Part shown: positions 8,395 to 16,919 of the stretch, piece after piece
How positions within the stretch are numbered: the stretch's first letter is position 1
Layout: the number at the start of each line of letters is the position of its first letter
From: CBDDKZ01 sp965230415
GTDB taxonomy: Bacteria > Bacteroidota > Bacteroidia > Cytophagales > JAAEPT01
Length of the DNA stretch: 64,000 bases
Assembly: GCA_965230415.1 (NCBI GenBank)
Contig: CBDDKZ010000005.1
Location: 2,542,001 to 2,606,000 of the forward strand
Reading direction: 5' to 3'
Position numbers and translations under genes: made by a program
Notes under the pieces: generated by a model
What the model was told of the DNA's origin: nothing
Database searches by the model: none
Seen by the model: the letters and a program-made list of their open reading frames with translations, nothing else

Positions 8395-9163
8395 TCAAAA
8401 ATTGTAGGGATGACCTCAGTTCTTCAGGAGCGGCGTACCTGGGATTGCTCTGAAATAAGGCTACTTCGTTTTCCAACGAATCGATTTGATGAATAAGGTT
8501 TTGTTGTTCCTTTGTGACAAAAAGAAGATTGTTAGGGTTAATTCTTCGTTTTTCAATCGCGTGATCTACTTTTTTGTGACATCGGCATGGTGCTTCTTTA
8601 CTTATCAGGCCACAATTTTGACGTACAAACTGATGCAAAGTTGTTCGCGTACGCGAAAGCTTTTTTCGAAAACTTTCAGGACTAATACCCAGAATGTGTG
8701 CTCCTTCTTTACTATTAAAATCTAAAATTTCACCAAGTATATATACCAATCGGTTTTCTCCGCTAATACATTGCAGCATAGCCTGCGAACAGCCAATTTT
8801 AGCTTCTTGGATTAAAAGATTTTGTTCTGCTTTATTACTTGTATAGCCAACAGTATCCTGAAAACCTTCATGCAATTGTTGCTCAAACTCACTAAATGAA
8901 GGTCCTCCCTGTTGCTTTTTGCGGAAATTGATCAAACTGTTTGCCGCAACACGGTAACTCCAGGTCTTAAACGAACTTTCTTGTTTGAAGGTGCTCAGTT
9001 TGGTCACAATCCTAATCAGGATTTCTTGTGTGGCATCTTTAGCGTCCTCAGGATGCCAAAGCATTCTGAGGGCTAAATTGTAGATGGGATCCTGAATTTT
9101 CTTAACAAGTTGATTCAAAGCGTTTTTATCTCCGTCTATCGCTTTTTTAACTAACTCTTCCAT
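8378..9163 (-). CDS. ECF sigma factor with Cys-rich C-terminal extension
   Basis: A 261-residue protein. Region 2 covers about 15-85 (HPEDAKDATQEILIRIVTKL, then FKTWSYRVAANSLINFRKK) and region 4 about 115-180 (GAHILGISPESFRKKLSRTR). Ordinary ECF factors end near residue 190. This one goes on with CGLISKEAPCRCHKKVDHAI, a Cys/His cluster that might bind metal or sense redox state, and then a charged helical tail of about 55 residues. It is the last gene of a three-gene operon after an SRPBCC protein and a membrane protein, with 7 bp between genes and no classical anti-sigma factor. The extension may replace one, as in other ECF groups with C-terminal regulatory domains (inference). Confidence 0.88.
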   Translation of the reverse strand: MEELVKKAIDGDKNALNQLVKKIQDPIYNLALRMLWHPEDAKDATQEILIRIVTKLSTFKQESSFKTWSYRVAANSLINFRKKQQGGPSFSEFEQQLHEGFQDTVGYTSNKAEQNLLIQEAKIGCSQAMLQCISGENRLVYILGEILDFNSKEGAHILGISPESFRKKLSRTRTTLHQFVRQNCGLISKEAPCRCHKKVDHAIEKRRINPNNLLFVTKEQQNLIHQIDSLENEVALFQSNPRYAAPEELRSSLQFLMDGEG

Positions 9164-9170
9164 TATTCGT

Positions 9171-9569
9171 TCAACGTTTAATATATGCTATAACTATGCC
9201 CGTTGCTACCGGTGCCAGGCAATCCAGTATCCCTGAAATGAGCATGGCACCCGGAGGTATTATCGACCATCCGGCAACTATTAAGTGTCCTGCTACGAAT
9301 ATACAGCTACCTATTAATAAACCATATAATGATCCGTTTACGACCCAGCTAAACTGAGGGTTCGGTTTTCGATAAGCAAGCACCATAATGACTGTAAGTA
9401 GGAGGTAGCCACCAAACAAAGAGGGGGCGTGCAGCCCTTGCTCTTTTGTTCTCACAGTTCCATTGAATGCAGGGTTAAGAAAAGGGTTTAAAATGGCAAC
9501 GGCCACTAGTGTAGATACGATCTGTTGTGTGACGAAGCCTGCTGTTATACTGATAATATTTTTTTTCAT
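9171..9569 (-). CDS. four-helix membrane protein of unknown function
   Basis: A 132-residue protein with about four hydrophobic segments (near 5-28, 48-65, 78-98 and 104-128). The longest loop, about 20 residues (NPAFNGTVRTKEQGLH), lies between the first two. Its ATG overlaps the stop of the SRPBCC gene (TAATG), so the two are translationally coupled, and the sigma factor gene follows 7 bp later. I do not recognise the family. Its place suggests a membrane partner or target of this sigma factor system. Confidence 0.7.
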   Translation of the reverse strand: MKKNIISITAGFVTQQIVSTLVAVAILNPFLNPAFNGTVRTKEQGLHAPSLFGGYLLLTVIMVLAYRKPNPQFSWVVNGSLYGLLIGSCIFVAGHLIVAGWSIIPPGAMLISGILDCLAPVATGIVIAYIKR

Positions 9570-9952
9570 TATTTTTCCATTAGAGATTTTAACTGATTTA
9601 ATTCTTCCACTAAACCAGGTATTCCTTCCTGCTCCCAGGCTATATCGGGCATATCTACAGGTTGCTTAAGACTAAACAAATATTCACAACCATCATCATT
9701 TTTGATAAGCCTGGTCGGAACCGGTTCACCATCACCAAATATCAGGTCGATAGTTCCGGTGCGATAGTCTGAATCTATAGAAAAAGGAATAGTTCCAAAT
9801 GGTGTCGTAGCATAGTACGTCCCATCTTCGATTTTCACCTCTTTAATGAAGTTTATGGCCCACTCTGTTTGATTTAAAGGGTCTATTAAGTAAGTGAACA
9901 CTTTGTCGTAATTAGCATTTATTGAAATGCTTTGCGTTGTTATATTTCTCAT
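9569..9952 (-). CDS. SRPBCC (START-like) family protein
   Basis: About 127 residues, beginning MRNITTQSISINANYDKVFTYL, the usual opening of polyketide cyclase/SRPBCC proteins (first strand plus a helix with the 'V..yl.Dp.n...W' pattern). These proteins bind hydrophobic ligands in a deep cavity. The frame stays open 18 codons upstream (to 10006), but this start matches the family N-terminus. It is the first gene of the operon with the membrane protein and the Cys-rich sigma factor. The ligand is unknown. Confidence 0.75.
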   Translation of the reverse strand: MRNITTQSISINANYDKVFTYLIDPLNQTEWAINFIKEVKIEDGTYYATTPFGTIPFSIDSDYRTGTIDLIFGDGEPVPTRLIKNDDGCEYLFSLKQPVDMPDIAWEQEGIPGLVEELNQLKSLMEK

Positions 9953-10153
9953 AATTGATTTGTTTTTCTTCTTTAGACAGCAAGCAGATTGTGAGTGTGA
10001 CAACAATGGTTAAAAAAATTATTTTTTTGAGAATATTGTAGCCTGTCTGGAGATTAATGAGCGTTTATACCCTTGTAATGAATTGTAAACCATGTATATA
10101 GAGGGGTGTGCAACCTTTGGCTAAAGATGTAGTCTTTGAAATAAAAGTCAATC

Positions 10154-10717
10154 ATGAGAGTTATTGTTGTTGTTTACCTGCTTAGTCTGACGGTATTTTC
10201 CACTGCCCAATACAAAAGGCAGATTTCTGTTGCCGTACAAAGTGAAAGTACCGCCTTTCCTTTAACAAGAATTGCTCCCATTCATCCCGGGGTTGATGTC
10301 AGTATGCAACTCAGGAAAAAGGAAAAGTGGAATGGCCAATTGGCATATAACGTAGGTATAGGTTGGTACTACCATAGACGTATTTCCAATGCTTTTTATG
10401 TGAAAGGAGAAGCGCTATATAGTCATCAACTTTTTAAGCAATTGAGTGTGGATGCACTGGCAAGTATTGCTTACATGCATACCTTTTATCCTGCGGAACT
10501 ATATCGTCTGAATAAAAAGACAGGGGAGTACGAGAAAATTAGACAAGCAGGACGGCCACATGTTTTGGGCTTGATAGGGATAGGGTTTACCTATCAAAAT
10601 GAATCTAGAATTGAACCTTTTATTAGGCAGGAATTTGGAGTGGAGACTCCCTTTGCCAATGGTATTCCCGTTATGATGCATTCTTTTTCAAAATTTGGTG
10701 TAAACATTAAAATTTAA
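10154..10717 (+). CDS. predicted outer membrane or exported protein
   Basis: A 187-residue protein with a signal peptide ending at FSTAQ (about residue 19). The rest alternates in beta-strand fashion (LAYNVGIGWYYHRRI, VLGLIGIGFTYQ) and ends in KFGVNIKI, so a small beta-barrel is likely. I do not recognise a named family. It lies 4 bp upstream of a serine hydrolase lipoprotein gene and is probably co-transcribed with it. Confidence 0.6.
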   Translation: MRVIVVVYLLSLTVFSTAQYKRQISVAVQSESTAFPLTRIAPIHPGVDVSMQLRKKEKWNGQLAYNVGIGWYYHRRISNAFYVKGEALYSHQLFKQLSVDALASIAYMHTFYPAELYRLNKKTGEYEKIRQAGRPHVLGLIGIGFTYQNESRIEPFIRQEFGVETPFANGIPVMMHSFSKFGVNIKI

Positions 10718-10721
10718 TCTG

Positions 10722-11906
10722 ATGAACAATAGATGGATATTCTTAACAGCGCTCATAGCCATTGTCGGAATGGGCTGCGAAAAGAACGAGGTACGTAATG
10801 AATCCTATTACTCTTGTAATTTGCAGTTTATAGATTCCAGTTTCGCTCATCCAAAAGCGGCTTTGTATCAAAATATTATTGATGAAAACCGAAAGAAGGG
10901 ACTTGTTGGGGTTTCTGTGATGATTAAGGATAAAGAGGGGGTTTGGTTAGGTGCTAGTGGAAAGGCAGATCTGGCATCTGGAATTGATGTGGCGCCGTGT
11001 AATCAGTTTTTGATTGCCAGTATTTCTAAAGTGTTTACAGCAGCAGCTGTTTTTAAGGCGATAGATCAGGACCTGTTAGGTATAGATGACCCTGTGACAA
11101 AATGGGTGGACGAGAAAGTAGCTAAGAAATTGAAAAATGTTGATGAAGCTACTATTGCGCAACTTTTAAACCATACAAGTGGTATTCCCGATTATTACAC
11201 TTTACAATACGAGTTGGACAGGATCAACAAAGTAGACAATGATTGGAGTATGCAGAAGGTGCTTGCTTATGCTTACGGCAAAAAAGCAACACATAACACA
11301 GGCGAAACCTATTACTATAGTAATTCAAATTATTTGCTCTTGGGCATGATTTTGGAACGCGTTTATCAAAAAAAGCTCGAAACAGTTTATCAGGAACAAA
11401 TTTTTGATCCTTTGCAATTGGCCAGTGCCTATTTCAGCGAAAGTAAGCCGCTTCCGGACGGATTGGTGAAGGGTTATGTCGATATTTATGGGAATGGACA
11501 GGTGGCAGAAAGTGAGTTTCTGTACAAAGATGAACTCAATACTGCTGATGGTGGTATAGCCATCAATGCTTACGACCTTGGTTTATTTATCGAATCGTTG
11601 ATGAAAGGAGCACTGCTTAGTGAAGAATCTTTGAACTATATGAAAGACTGGTTTGATCTGCCTGCTGGCTGGGAAGACGATGATTTCGGACATTTTCAAA
11701 ATGGATATGGCTTGGAGCACAACAAAACTCCATATGGAAATAGCGTTGGCCATACAGGGGGGATTGATGGTTTTCTTTCTATTCTACAATATTTTCCAGA
11801 ACATGATGCCACATTTATTTTGTTTGTGAATTACGCTTCATACGATAATAATGCCCGTAAGAATATCTACGAACAATGTTTGCACGAAATGTTTGATGAG
11901 CAATGA
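10722..11906 (+). CDS. class C beta-lactamase-like serine hydrolase lipoprotein
   Basis: A 394-residue protein of the beta-lactamase class C / DD-peptidase / esterase fold. The catalytic SxxK is S100-I-S-K103, the Tyr motif is Y199-S-N and the third motif is H344-T-G-G. The N-terminus (LIAIVGMGC, Cys19) is a lipobox, so the enzyme is probably anchored in the envelope. Bacteroidota genomes carry many paralogues acting as peptidases or esterases, so resistance to beta-lactams should not be assumed. It is co-oriented with the upstream outer membrane protein gene at 4-bp spacing. Confidence 0.88.
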   Translation: MNNRWIFLTALIAIVGMGCEKNEVRNESYYSCNLQFIDSSFAHPKAALYQNIIDENRKKGLVGVSVMIKDKEGVWLGASGKADLASGIDVAPCNQFLIASISKVFTAAAVFKAIDQDLLGIDDPVTKWVDEKVAKKLKNVDEATIAQLLNHTSGIPDYYTLQYELDRINKVDNDWSMQKVLAYAYGKKATHNTGETYYYSNSNYLLLGMILERVYQKKLETVYQEQIFDPLQLASAYFSESKPLPDGLVKGYVDIYGNGQVAESEFLYKDELNTADGGIAINAYDLGLFIESLMKGALLSEESLNYMKDWFDLPAGWEDDDFGHFQNGYGLEHNKTPYGNSVGHTGGIDGFLSILQYFPEHDATFILFVNYASYDNNARKNIYEQCLHEMFDEQ

Positions 11907-11957
11907 TCGCACCTGGTTCAGGTACCCACAGGTAGCTCCTCTACCTCGTCGAGGTGC
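11907..11957. other. structured element between convergent genes
   Basis: The whole 51-bp spacer is built of complementary ACCT/AGGT elements. An outer stem (GCACCT 11909-11914 with AGGTGC 11952-11957) can enclose smaller hairpins (ACCT-GGTTC-AGGT at 11911-11923; AGGTAG-CTCCT-CTACCT at 11930-11946; ACCTCG-T-CGAGGT at 11943-11955). These exclude each other in part. There is no T tract. It is probably a bidirectional transcription end or an RNA-stabilising structure for the two converging genes. Confidence 0.5.
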
Positions 11958-14492
11958 TTAAAATACTATTTTCACAAATAAACTCGGGGTCAAAGGTATT
12001 CCCTTTGAGTAAGCGCGTTGGCTGTTAGGAATAAAGGAAGTACCACTTAATCCGATGTTATCTCTGTTGCTGAGGTTGAGTATGGAAAGACCGGTGTTAA
12101 TATCCAGTTTTTGTTTTACGATATGGTACAAAATGGCCATGTCGGTACGCGAATACGGAATGGTATTGCCATCGTTAATCTGAGCTGTGTATGCCAGTCC
12201 TGACCCGAATATATGGCTTATTGAAAAATACCATGGTTCAAAATTAAACATCGCCACACCCTTTACCTCATGGCGTTGATCTTGCCGCGCCAATCGGAGT
12301 TTTTCTTCCTGTTGATTGAAATCTTCTTCTACTTTGCCAAAGGTATAACTTATCCAGATTTCATGTTTCCGGAGGTTCTTTTTGGCATAAAAATCAATGC
12401 CCCTTATAATACTGGAGCCAAAACGACGTTGTATTCTTTCCGAATTTTGGTCATACGAAATCCGTGCCATTTTGTCGCTAAGCTTGCGATAGGCTTCTAC
12501 ATTGATTTCCAGACCCCGAATCTGATATAGTAGTCCCAAAATTTGATGTTCTGAACGTAAGTTTGGTAGTAGATTACCGTCTGTTATACGCCAGAAATAA
12601 AACACATTTCCAAACTCATCAAACAAAGGGATTTCTGATATATATTGTTGGTACAGGCCCCAGGCTCCTTTTAATTTTAAGTGGGGCAAAATTTGGGCAG
12701 TTGCATTAAGTCGTGGTTGGATAAACAGCTTCCCAATATTGTTTGCCACATCAAATTTAATCCCTGGCTTCAATTGTAAAAAGCTTTCCAATTGCCAGGT
12801 AGCTTTGACCAAATAACTCAAGCGATTTGAGCGCTGAATAGCACCACCTCTCGAAATGTCATTGCTTGTCTGTGAAAATGTAGAAATATTATTGACATAA
12901 TTTATTCCCATTTTAAGCGAATAGTGCCTGTTACTGGGAAAAAGGTGTTCAGTTTTTAGGGAAAATTCGCTCAGCCTGTTTGCTCTGTTAGCTGTTAAAG
13001 TGGAAAAAGTGTCGTTTCTTATTCTAAAAGCGTTCGTTTGATCAAATGTCGTGGTGTTCAAAGTAGAATAACTGATACTCGATTTTGTGATGCCGGCTTT
13101 TTTCCAGTTCCTGCTATAAACAATACTCGACCCATAGTTATTTCGACTCACTTCATTTTCCCAAGAACGGTTCCTTAATCGTCGCTCGTCCGTTATACTA
13201 AAGGTAGAAAAATCTCCTCCGGCAATAAAATTGGCATTAACAGTATGTCCTTTGTCATTATGGCTTAGTTTAATGTTTACATCTCTAAATGTGTTTTGCG
13301 GTACATATGCGGTTAGTTGCTCGTTGTTGCTATTGGGGAATATAGAATTCCAGTCGAAAAGGTTGTAGTAAGATTGGCGGAATGCGAATTGCATGGCAAT
13401 CTTTTTCCGTATAGGAATGTTTATATGTGCATTGAAAGTCTCGCTGTTTAAATTTGCAGTTCCGCGGAAGTTTTGCTTGCTCCCATTCATTCCTGTAATA
13501 CGAATGATTCCTCCTACGCGATCTCCTCTATCTACCTGATAACCTCCTTTGTATACTTCTACGTCTTTGACGATAAGGGGATTAATTACGCCTACCTCTC
13601 TATTTAATGCGGTGGTGTTAAACAAGGGTATTTCTTCAAATGTGATCATGTTTTGCCCTCTATAGCTGCCCCATATGCTAAAATCGCCATATTGTTCGGC
13701 AGAGGCCAAAATTCCTGAATGCAGGTGTAAGAGGTTAAATAATATATTGTTATTGTTGCCGGGTAAAATATTAGTGGCTTTATGGTTCACTTTTAAAACT
13801 CCCGGGTCTTCACCTGTATGGGCTTCATATATAGTATTTTGATCAAGTATAACCACCTCTTTTAGTGCGATAGGGGCTGGTCTCAAAGAAATTACCTGGT
13901 GGTGTCCCGGAAAAATGGTGGTGTCCAGTTCGAAATAACCCAGATGATAACCTTTTACATTGATTTGTTGCTCTTTCGACTGGTAAGTAAAGTTGCCATT
14001 GGCATCTGCTAATAAATTAGCGTTGTTTAATTTTATATAGGTATACGGTAGTGGCTCATTACTTTCAGCATCGACCAATTGTCCATTGTAGCTGTACTTG
14101 ATTGCCTTGATCTTGTTCCTGGAACTATCTTTTGTTGCTACATGACTACCTGAAGGTATTGGGAAGATGACGTATACCCCATCACTTTTTTCATATGACA
14201 TTCGACATTTCTTGAGTAAAGAAGTTAGTGTACTGTCTAAATTTGCATAATCAGAACTGTCACTTATTACGCACTGTGAGGCAGCGTTGTGATTAAAGGA
14301 TAATTGAAGTTGATATTGGTTTTTAAAATCCTCCAATATAACGCTTAGGGGAGTTTTATCATAAGTGGTTTTTATATTTTGAGCTACTACTTGGTTAAAA
14401 GTGACGAGTATCCAAAAAAGCAGAAAAACTTTAGACAATTCGACTAAAGTTTTCTTCTCAGAAGACGCTATGTGCTTAATGTGGTACTTCAA
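11958..14492 (-). CDS. TonB-dependent receptor with STN signalling domain
   Basis: An 844-residue outer membrane receptor. After a long signal sequence (ending VVAQ, about 38) comes a secretin/TonB short N-terminal domain (about 42-110; TPLSVILEDFKNQYQLQLSF) of the kind that talks to FecR proteins. Then follow a carboxypeptidase-regulatory-like beta-sandwich (about 130-205), a plug (about 225-335; IRITGMNG) and a 22-strand barrel ending in VKIVF. It lies 24 bp after a FecR gene and completes a FecI-FecR-receptor set. No SusD partner is next to it. The start codon is TTG. The substrate is unknown: siderophore, oligosaccharide or peptide are all possible. Confidence 0.92.
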   Translation of the reverse strand: MKYHIKHIASSEKKTLVELSKVFLLFWILVTFNQVVAQNIKTTYDKTPLSVILEDFKNQYQLQLSFNHNAASQCVISDSSDYANLDSTLTSLLKKCRMSYEKSDGVYVIFPIPSGSHVATKDSSRNKIKAIKYSYNGQLVDAESNEPLPYTYIKLNNANLLADANGNFTYQSKEQQINVKGYHLGYFELDTTIFPGHHQVISLRPAPIALKEVVILDQNTIYEAHTGEDPGVLKVNHKATNILPGNNNNILFNLLHLHSGILASAEQYGDFSIWGSYRGQNMITFEEIPLFNTTALNREVGVINPLIVKDVEVYKGGYQVDRGDRVGGIIRITGMNGSKQNFRGTANLNSETFNAHINIPIRKKIAMQFAFRQSYYNLFDWNSIFPNSNNEQLTAYVPQNTFRDVNIKLSHNDKGHTVNANFIAGGDFSTFSITDERRLRNRSWENEVSRNNYGSSIVYSRNWKKAGITKSSISYSTLNTTTFDQTNAFRIRNDTFSTLTANRANRLSEFSLKTEHLFPSNRHYSLKMGINYVNNISTFSQTSNDISRGGAIQRSNRLSYLVKATWQLESFLQLKPGIKFDVANNIGKLFIQPRLNATAQILPHLKLKGAWGLYQQYISEIPLFDEFGNVFYFWRITDGNLLPNLRSEHQILGLLYQIRGLEINVEAYRKLSDKMARISYDQNSERIQRRFGSSIIRGIDFYAKKNLRKHEIWISYTFGKVEEDFNQQEEKLRLARQDQRHEVKGVAMFNFEPWYFSISHIFGSGLAYTAQINDGNTIPYSRTDMAILYHIVKQKLDINTGLSILNLSNRDNIGLSGTSFIPNSQRAYSKGIPLTPSLFVKIVF

Positions 14493-14516
14493 AATACTTA
14501 CACGGATGAGCTAAAT

Positions 14517-15356
14517 TTAATCTTTGTCAGTGATTACATAATGGATATCGTTAATTTTTTTATAGTTAAGATTAAAAGTCTTACAAAGGATATTGATCGT
14601 TTTTTCAGGTGATTTGTTCTTTTTGAAATACCCGGAATATTGATACGTGTCGGGACTTCCGACCTTCAAGTCAATTTTTATGGCATATTGCCTGTTAAGC
14701 ACTTCTATGACTTTGGCAATATTCTCTGAATTGAAAGAAAAGGTATGGTCTCTCCAGGTAGAAACAATATCGTGGTCTAAGTTTTTGATACCAGAATCAT
14801 CGGTTTTATCAATAAATGCCATTTTTCCAGGTGTGATAATGTATGCCGTTCCTGTTTCCTTTATGCTTACCTGTACTTTTCCTGTTTTACAATAAACTCG
14901 ATATGCGTCTGGTCGGCTATACACATTAAAGCTTGTGCCAAGTACCTCTGCAGATCCTTTTTCCGAATTTACGGTGAATGCACTTCCCTTTTTTACTTCA
15001 AAAAAGGCTTCTCCATAAAAATTGACGTCACGGCTAATATACCACCACAGCGGCTTATAGCTTATACTGCTTTCAGCATTGATCGTTACTACGGATTTAT
15101 CGGGGAGCAGGACTTTTTCATGACTACCAGCCATTGTTTTTATGCTATTGGTATATGAAAATGCAAAAATAAATGCTCCGGCGAAGATCAAAACAAGCGC
15201 AGCTGCCGCATAGCGAAACCATTGTAGACTTATAATTTTGGCTTCCTTCTTTTCGATGGTCTGTGCGGCTATTCTATGCCATAATGCCTCCTCGTCCTGC
15301 CCATATGGGGTCTTTAGTTTTTCAAAGTTGTCCGGTTCTATATCATGCTGTTTCAT
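14517..15356 (-). CDS. FecR-type anti-sigma regulator
   Basis: A 279-residue protein. It has a short cytoplasmic part (1-50; EEALWHRIAAQTIE), one transmembrane helix (about 49-68; AAAALVLIFAGAFIFAFSY), then the FecR periplasmic domain with LLPDKSVVTINAESSISY, FYGEAFFEVKK and VLGTSFNVYSR. The C-terminal DUF4974-like domain (about 205-279) ends the protein and normally contacts the STN domain of the receptor. It passes the receptor signal to the sigma factor encoded just upstream, which it overlaps by 14 bp. Confidence 0.93.
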   Translation of the reverse strand: MKQHDIEPDNFEKLKTPYGQDEEALWHRIAAQTIEKKEAKIISLQWFRYAAAALVLIFAGAFIFAFSYTNSIKTMAGSHEKVLLPDKSVVTINAESSISYKPLWWYISRDVNFYGEAFFEVKKGSAFTVNSEKGSAEVLGTSFNVYSRPDAYRVYCKTGKVQVSIKETGTAYIITPGKMAFIDKTDDSGIKNLDHDIVSTWRDHTFSFNSENIAKVIEVLNRQYAIKIDLKVGSPDTYQYSGYFKKNKSPEKTINILCKTFNLNYKKINDIHYVITDKD

Positions 15357-15834
15357 TTTGACTTGATTTAATATTCTTTAAGGCATTGCTCATTCTTTTT
15401 TCTACGGTCTTAACGCTGATCCCCAGACACGCTGCAATTTCGTTATATTTCATCCCATCTTTTCTACTCATTAGAAATACTAAGCGCTCTTTTTCAGTTA
15501 ATTTTGACAAGATGAAATTACACTTTGTCAGCATAGCTTCTTTTTCTCCATCATCTAAAAAAATCTTTTCTTCAAATTCGAATTTCAATTGCTCCAGGTA
15601 GTTGAGCTCTACCTTGTTTCTCCTGATGTAGTCCAGAAATAAATTATTAGCAATTTTATAAAGAAGAGATTTGTTTTTTTTAGGATCATACCTGAATTTT
15701 TTCTCCCACACTTTTATAAATGCTTCCTGCGTAATGTCATCTGCGAGTACAGCATTGCCGGAACGATAGTAAATGTAGTTCCTAATAGCATTTACATGCA
15801 GATCGTAGATATTTTTGAATTCCTTTGCTGTCAA
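15343..15834 (-). CDS. FecI-type ECF sigma factor
   Basis: A 163-residue protein with region 2 at about 10-80 (VLADDITQEAFIKVWEKKF, YKIANNLFLDYIRRNK) and region 4 at about 105-158 (MKYNEIAACLGISVKTVEKRMSNALKNI). The length is normal for FecI-like factors of Bacteroidota. The start is TTG, with no better codon nearby. The frame overlaps the FecR gene by 14 bp, so the two are coupled. A large inverted repeat lies about 20 bp upstream of the start. Confidence 0.93.
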   Translation of the reverse strand: MTAKEFKNIYDLHVNAIRNYIYYRSGNAVLADDITQEAFIKVWEKKFRYDPKKNKSLLYKIANNLFLDYIRRNKVELNYLEQLKFEFEEKIFLDDGEKEAMLTKCNFILSKLTEKERLVFLMSRKDGMKYNEIAACLGISVKTVEKRMSNALKNIKSSQNETA

Positions 15835-15853
15835 TTAATTCTTGTTAGAATAC

Positions 15854-15893
15854 CTTGATCACCTATACGTAAGCGCGCGATAGGTGATTCAAG
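15854..15893. promoter_or_regulatory. 40-bp inverted repeat upstream of FecI-type sigma gene
   Basis: Arms CTTGA-TCACCTAT (15854-15866) and ATAGGTGA-TTCAAG (15880-15893) pair over 13 bp with one bulged base around a GC-rich 13-nt loop. It sits between the stop of the lipoprotein gene and the start of the sigma gene, both read leftward. With no T tract on the minus strand it could be an attenuator, an operator or a processing hairpin. Confidence 0.6.
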
Positions 15894-15912
15894 ATATGGA
15901 GGATTAGGGCTA

Positions 15913-16755
15913 TTAGTGGCAGCTTTTGCGCAATTCTTTCAATTGGTCTTTATCGCTCACTTCTACCGAGCTACCGTCTTCCTTGGTCACAGTGATCGGG
16001 TATTTAATTGCTGCTCGCTGACGTACTTCAGGGTTGGCAATGTGCCATGCGCGGATTAGTTGGCGGTCTTCCCTGGAATTAATAACGATTTCGGAATTAT
16101 CTGGCATGATAAATGTAACTGGGAAGGCAAATTCAAAACACAGACGATGGTGATCATCTCTGCAAGCTTCTTTTAAGCCTTCTAATTCCTCCTGAGTATT
16201 TATAGTGACAATATCCCCGTTTTCTTGTGCTACTTCAACTGGTAGGACAATTTCTGGCCGTCCTTCAGCATCCGGGTTTTCCTGATACCATTCTTTTATC
16301 AGGTACCAGCTACTATCATTTTCAATGCTAAGTGCAGATCCGTCGGGCATGGTAAAACTTACCGGGAGAATCAAATCAAAACAATCGCGCATATGACGTA
16401 TTTTGTGACGTCTTCTACGATGTAACTCACGACCTTCTTCGTCGAAGTAGCTTGTAAGCTTATCACCAACTCTACAACCATGACGGGCACGTAAGTGAAT
16501 TGCATAACCTAATTCTTGAGCGTGAAAGGCCTGATTGATGAAGCTAAAGTCGTGCTCGGCTTTCAGGGTGTTTGAAGTGCCGTCTGGCAAATCTTCTTTG
16601 GCAACTTCAACTTGCTTGGCATTTTCGATTTCATCGATGAGTTGGGCATCGTCACCGGCTCCGGTTTCCAGGTGTTCTTTATTACATGAACTGAAAGTAA
16701 TGGCAGTCACCATACCACAAACTACCATTAGTTTTAATTTCTTTAAGTTTTTCAT
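15913..16755 (-). CDS. lipoprotein with two Cys-bounded ~74-residue repeats
   Basis: A 280-residue protein, starting at MKNLKKLKLM; the frame is open 29 codons further but this start gives a clean lipoprotein signal (TAITFSSC, Cys24). Residues 125-198 and 206-279 are a direct repeat, each opening with CF and closing with Cys. Shared parts are FPVxFxMPDxS, an acidic turn, AW or EW plus NP, then P(V/I)xVxxE(N/D)G and a closing LKE(A/S)C pattern. A basic His/Arg cluster (about 112-122) comes just before. The repeats recall a type found in other Bacteroidota lipoproteins of unknown role. Its place upstream of a FecI-FecR-TonB receptor set suggests a surface or periplasmic binding role, which is inference. 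Confidence 0.7.
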   Translation of the reverse strand: MKNLKKLKLMVVCGMVTAITFSSCNKEHLETGAGDDAQLIDEIENAKQVEVAKEDLPDGTSNTLKAEHDFSFINQAFHAQELGYAIHLRARHGCRVGDKLTSYFDEEGRELHRRRRHKIRHMRDCFDLILPVSFTMPDGSALSIENDSSWYLIKEWYQENPDAEGRPEIVLPVEVAQENGDIVTINTQEELEGLKEACRDDHHRLCFEFAFPVTFIMPDNSEIVINSREDRQLIRAWHIANPEVRQRAAIKYPITVTKEDGSSVEVSDKDQLKELRKSCH

Positions 16756-16919
16756 TTGTGAAGTTTGTTTTGAACTATATATGCTTAAACCGCATGGCCC
16801 TCGGAAAAACCCTACCCAAGTTTTAATTATTTCAAAAATCAACGTACAATAAAGGTTTATTACACTTTATTTATTATCAATAATTGCCTATATTAATTAG
16901 TAATCAAATACTTAACCCT

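Noticed and set aside
10722..11906. Calling the serine hydrolase an antibiotic resistance gene
   Set aside because: The motifs are shared by peptidases and esterases of the same fold; nothing in the sequence points to resistance.
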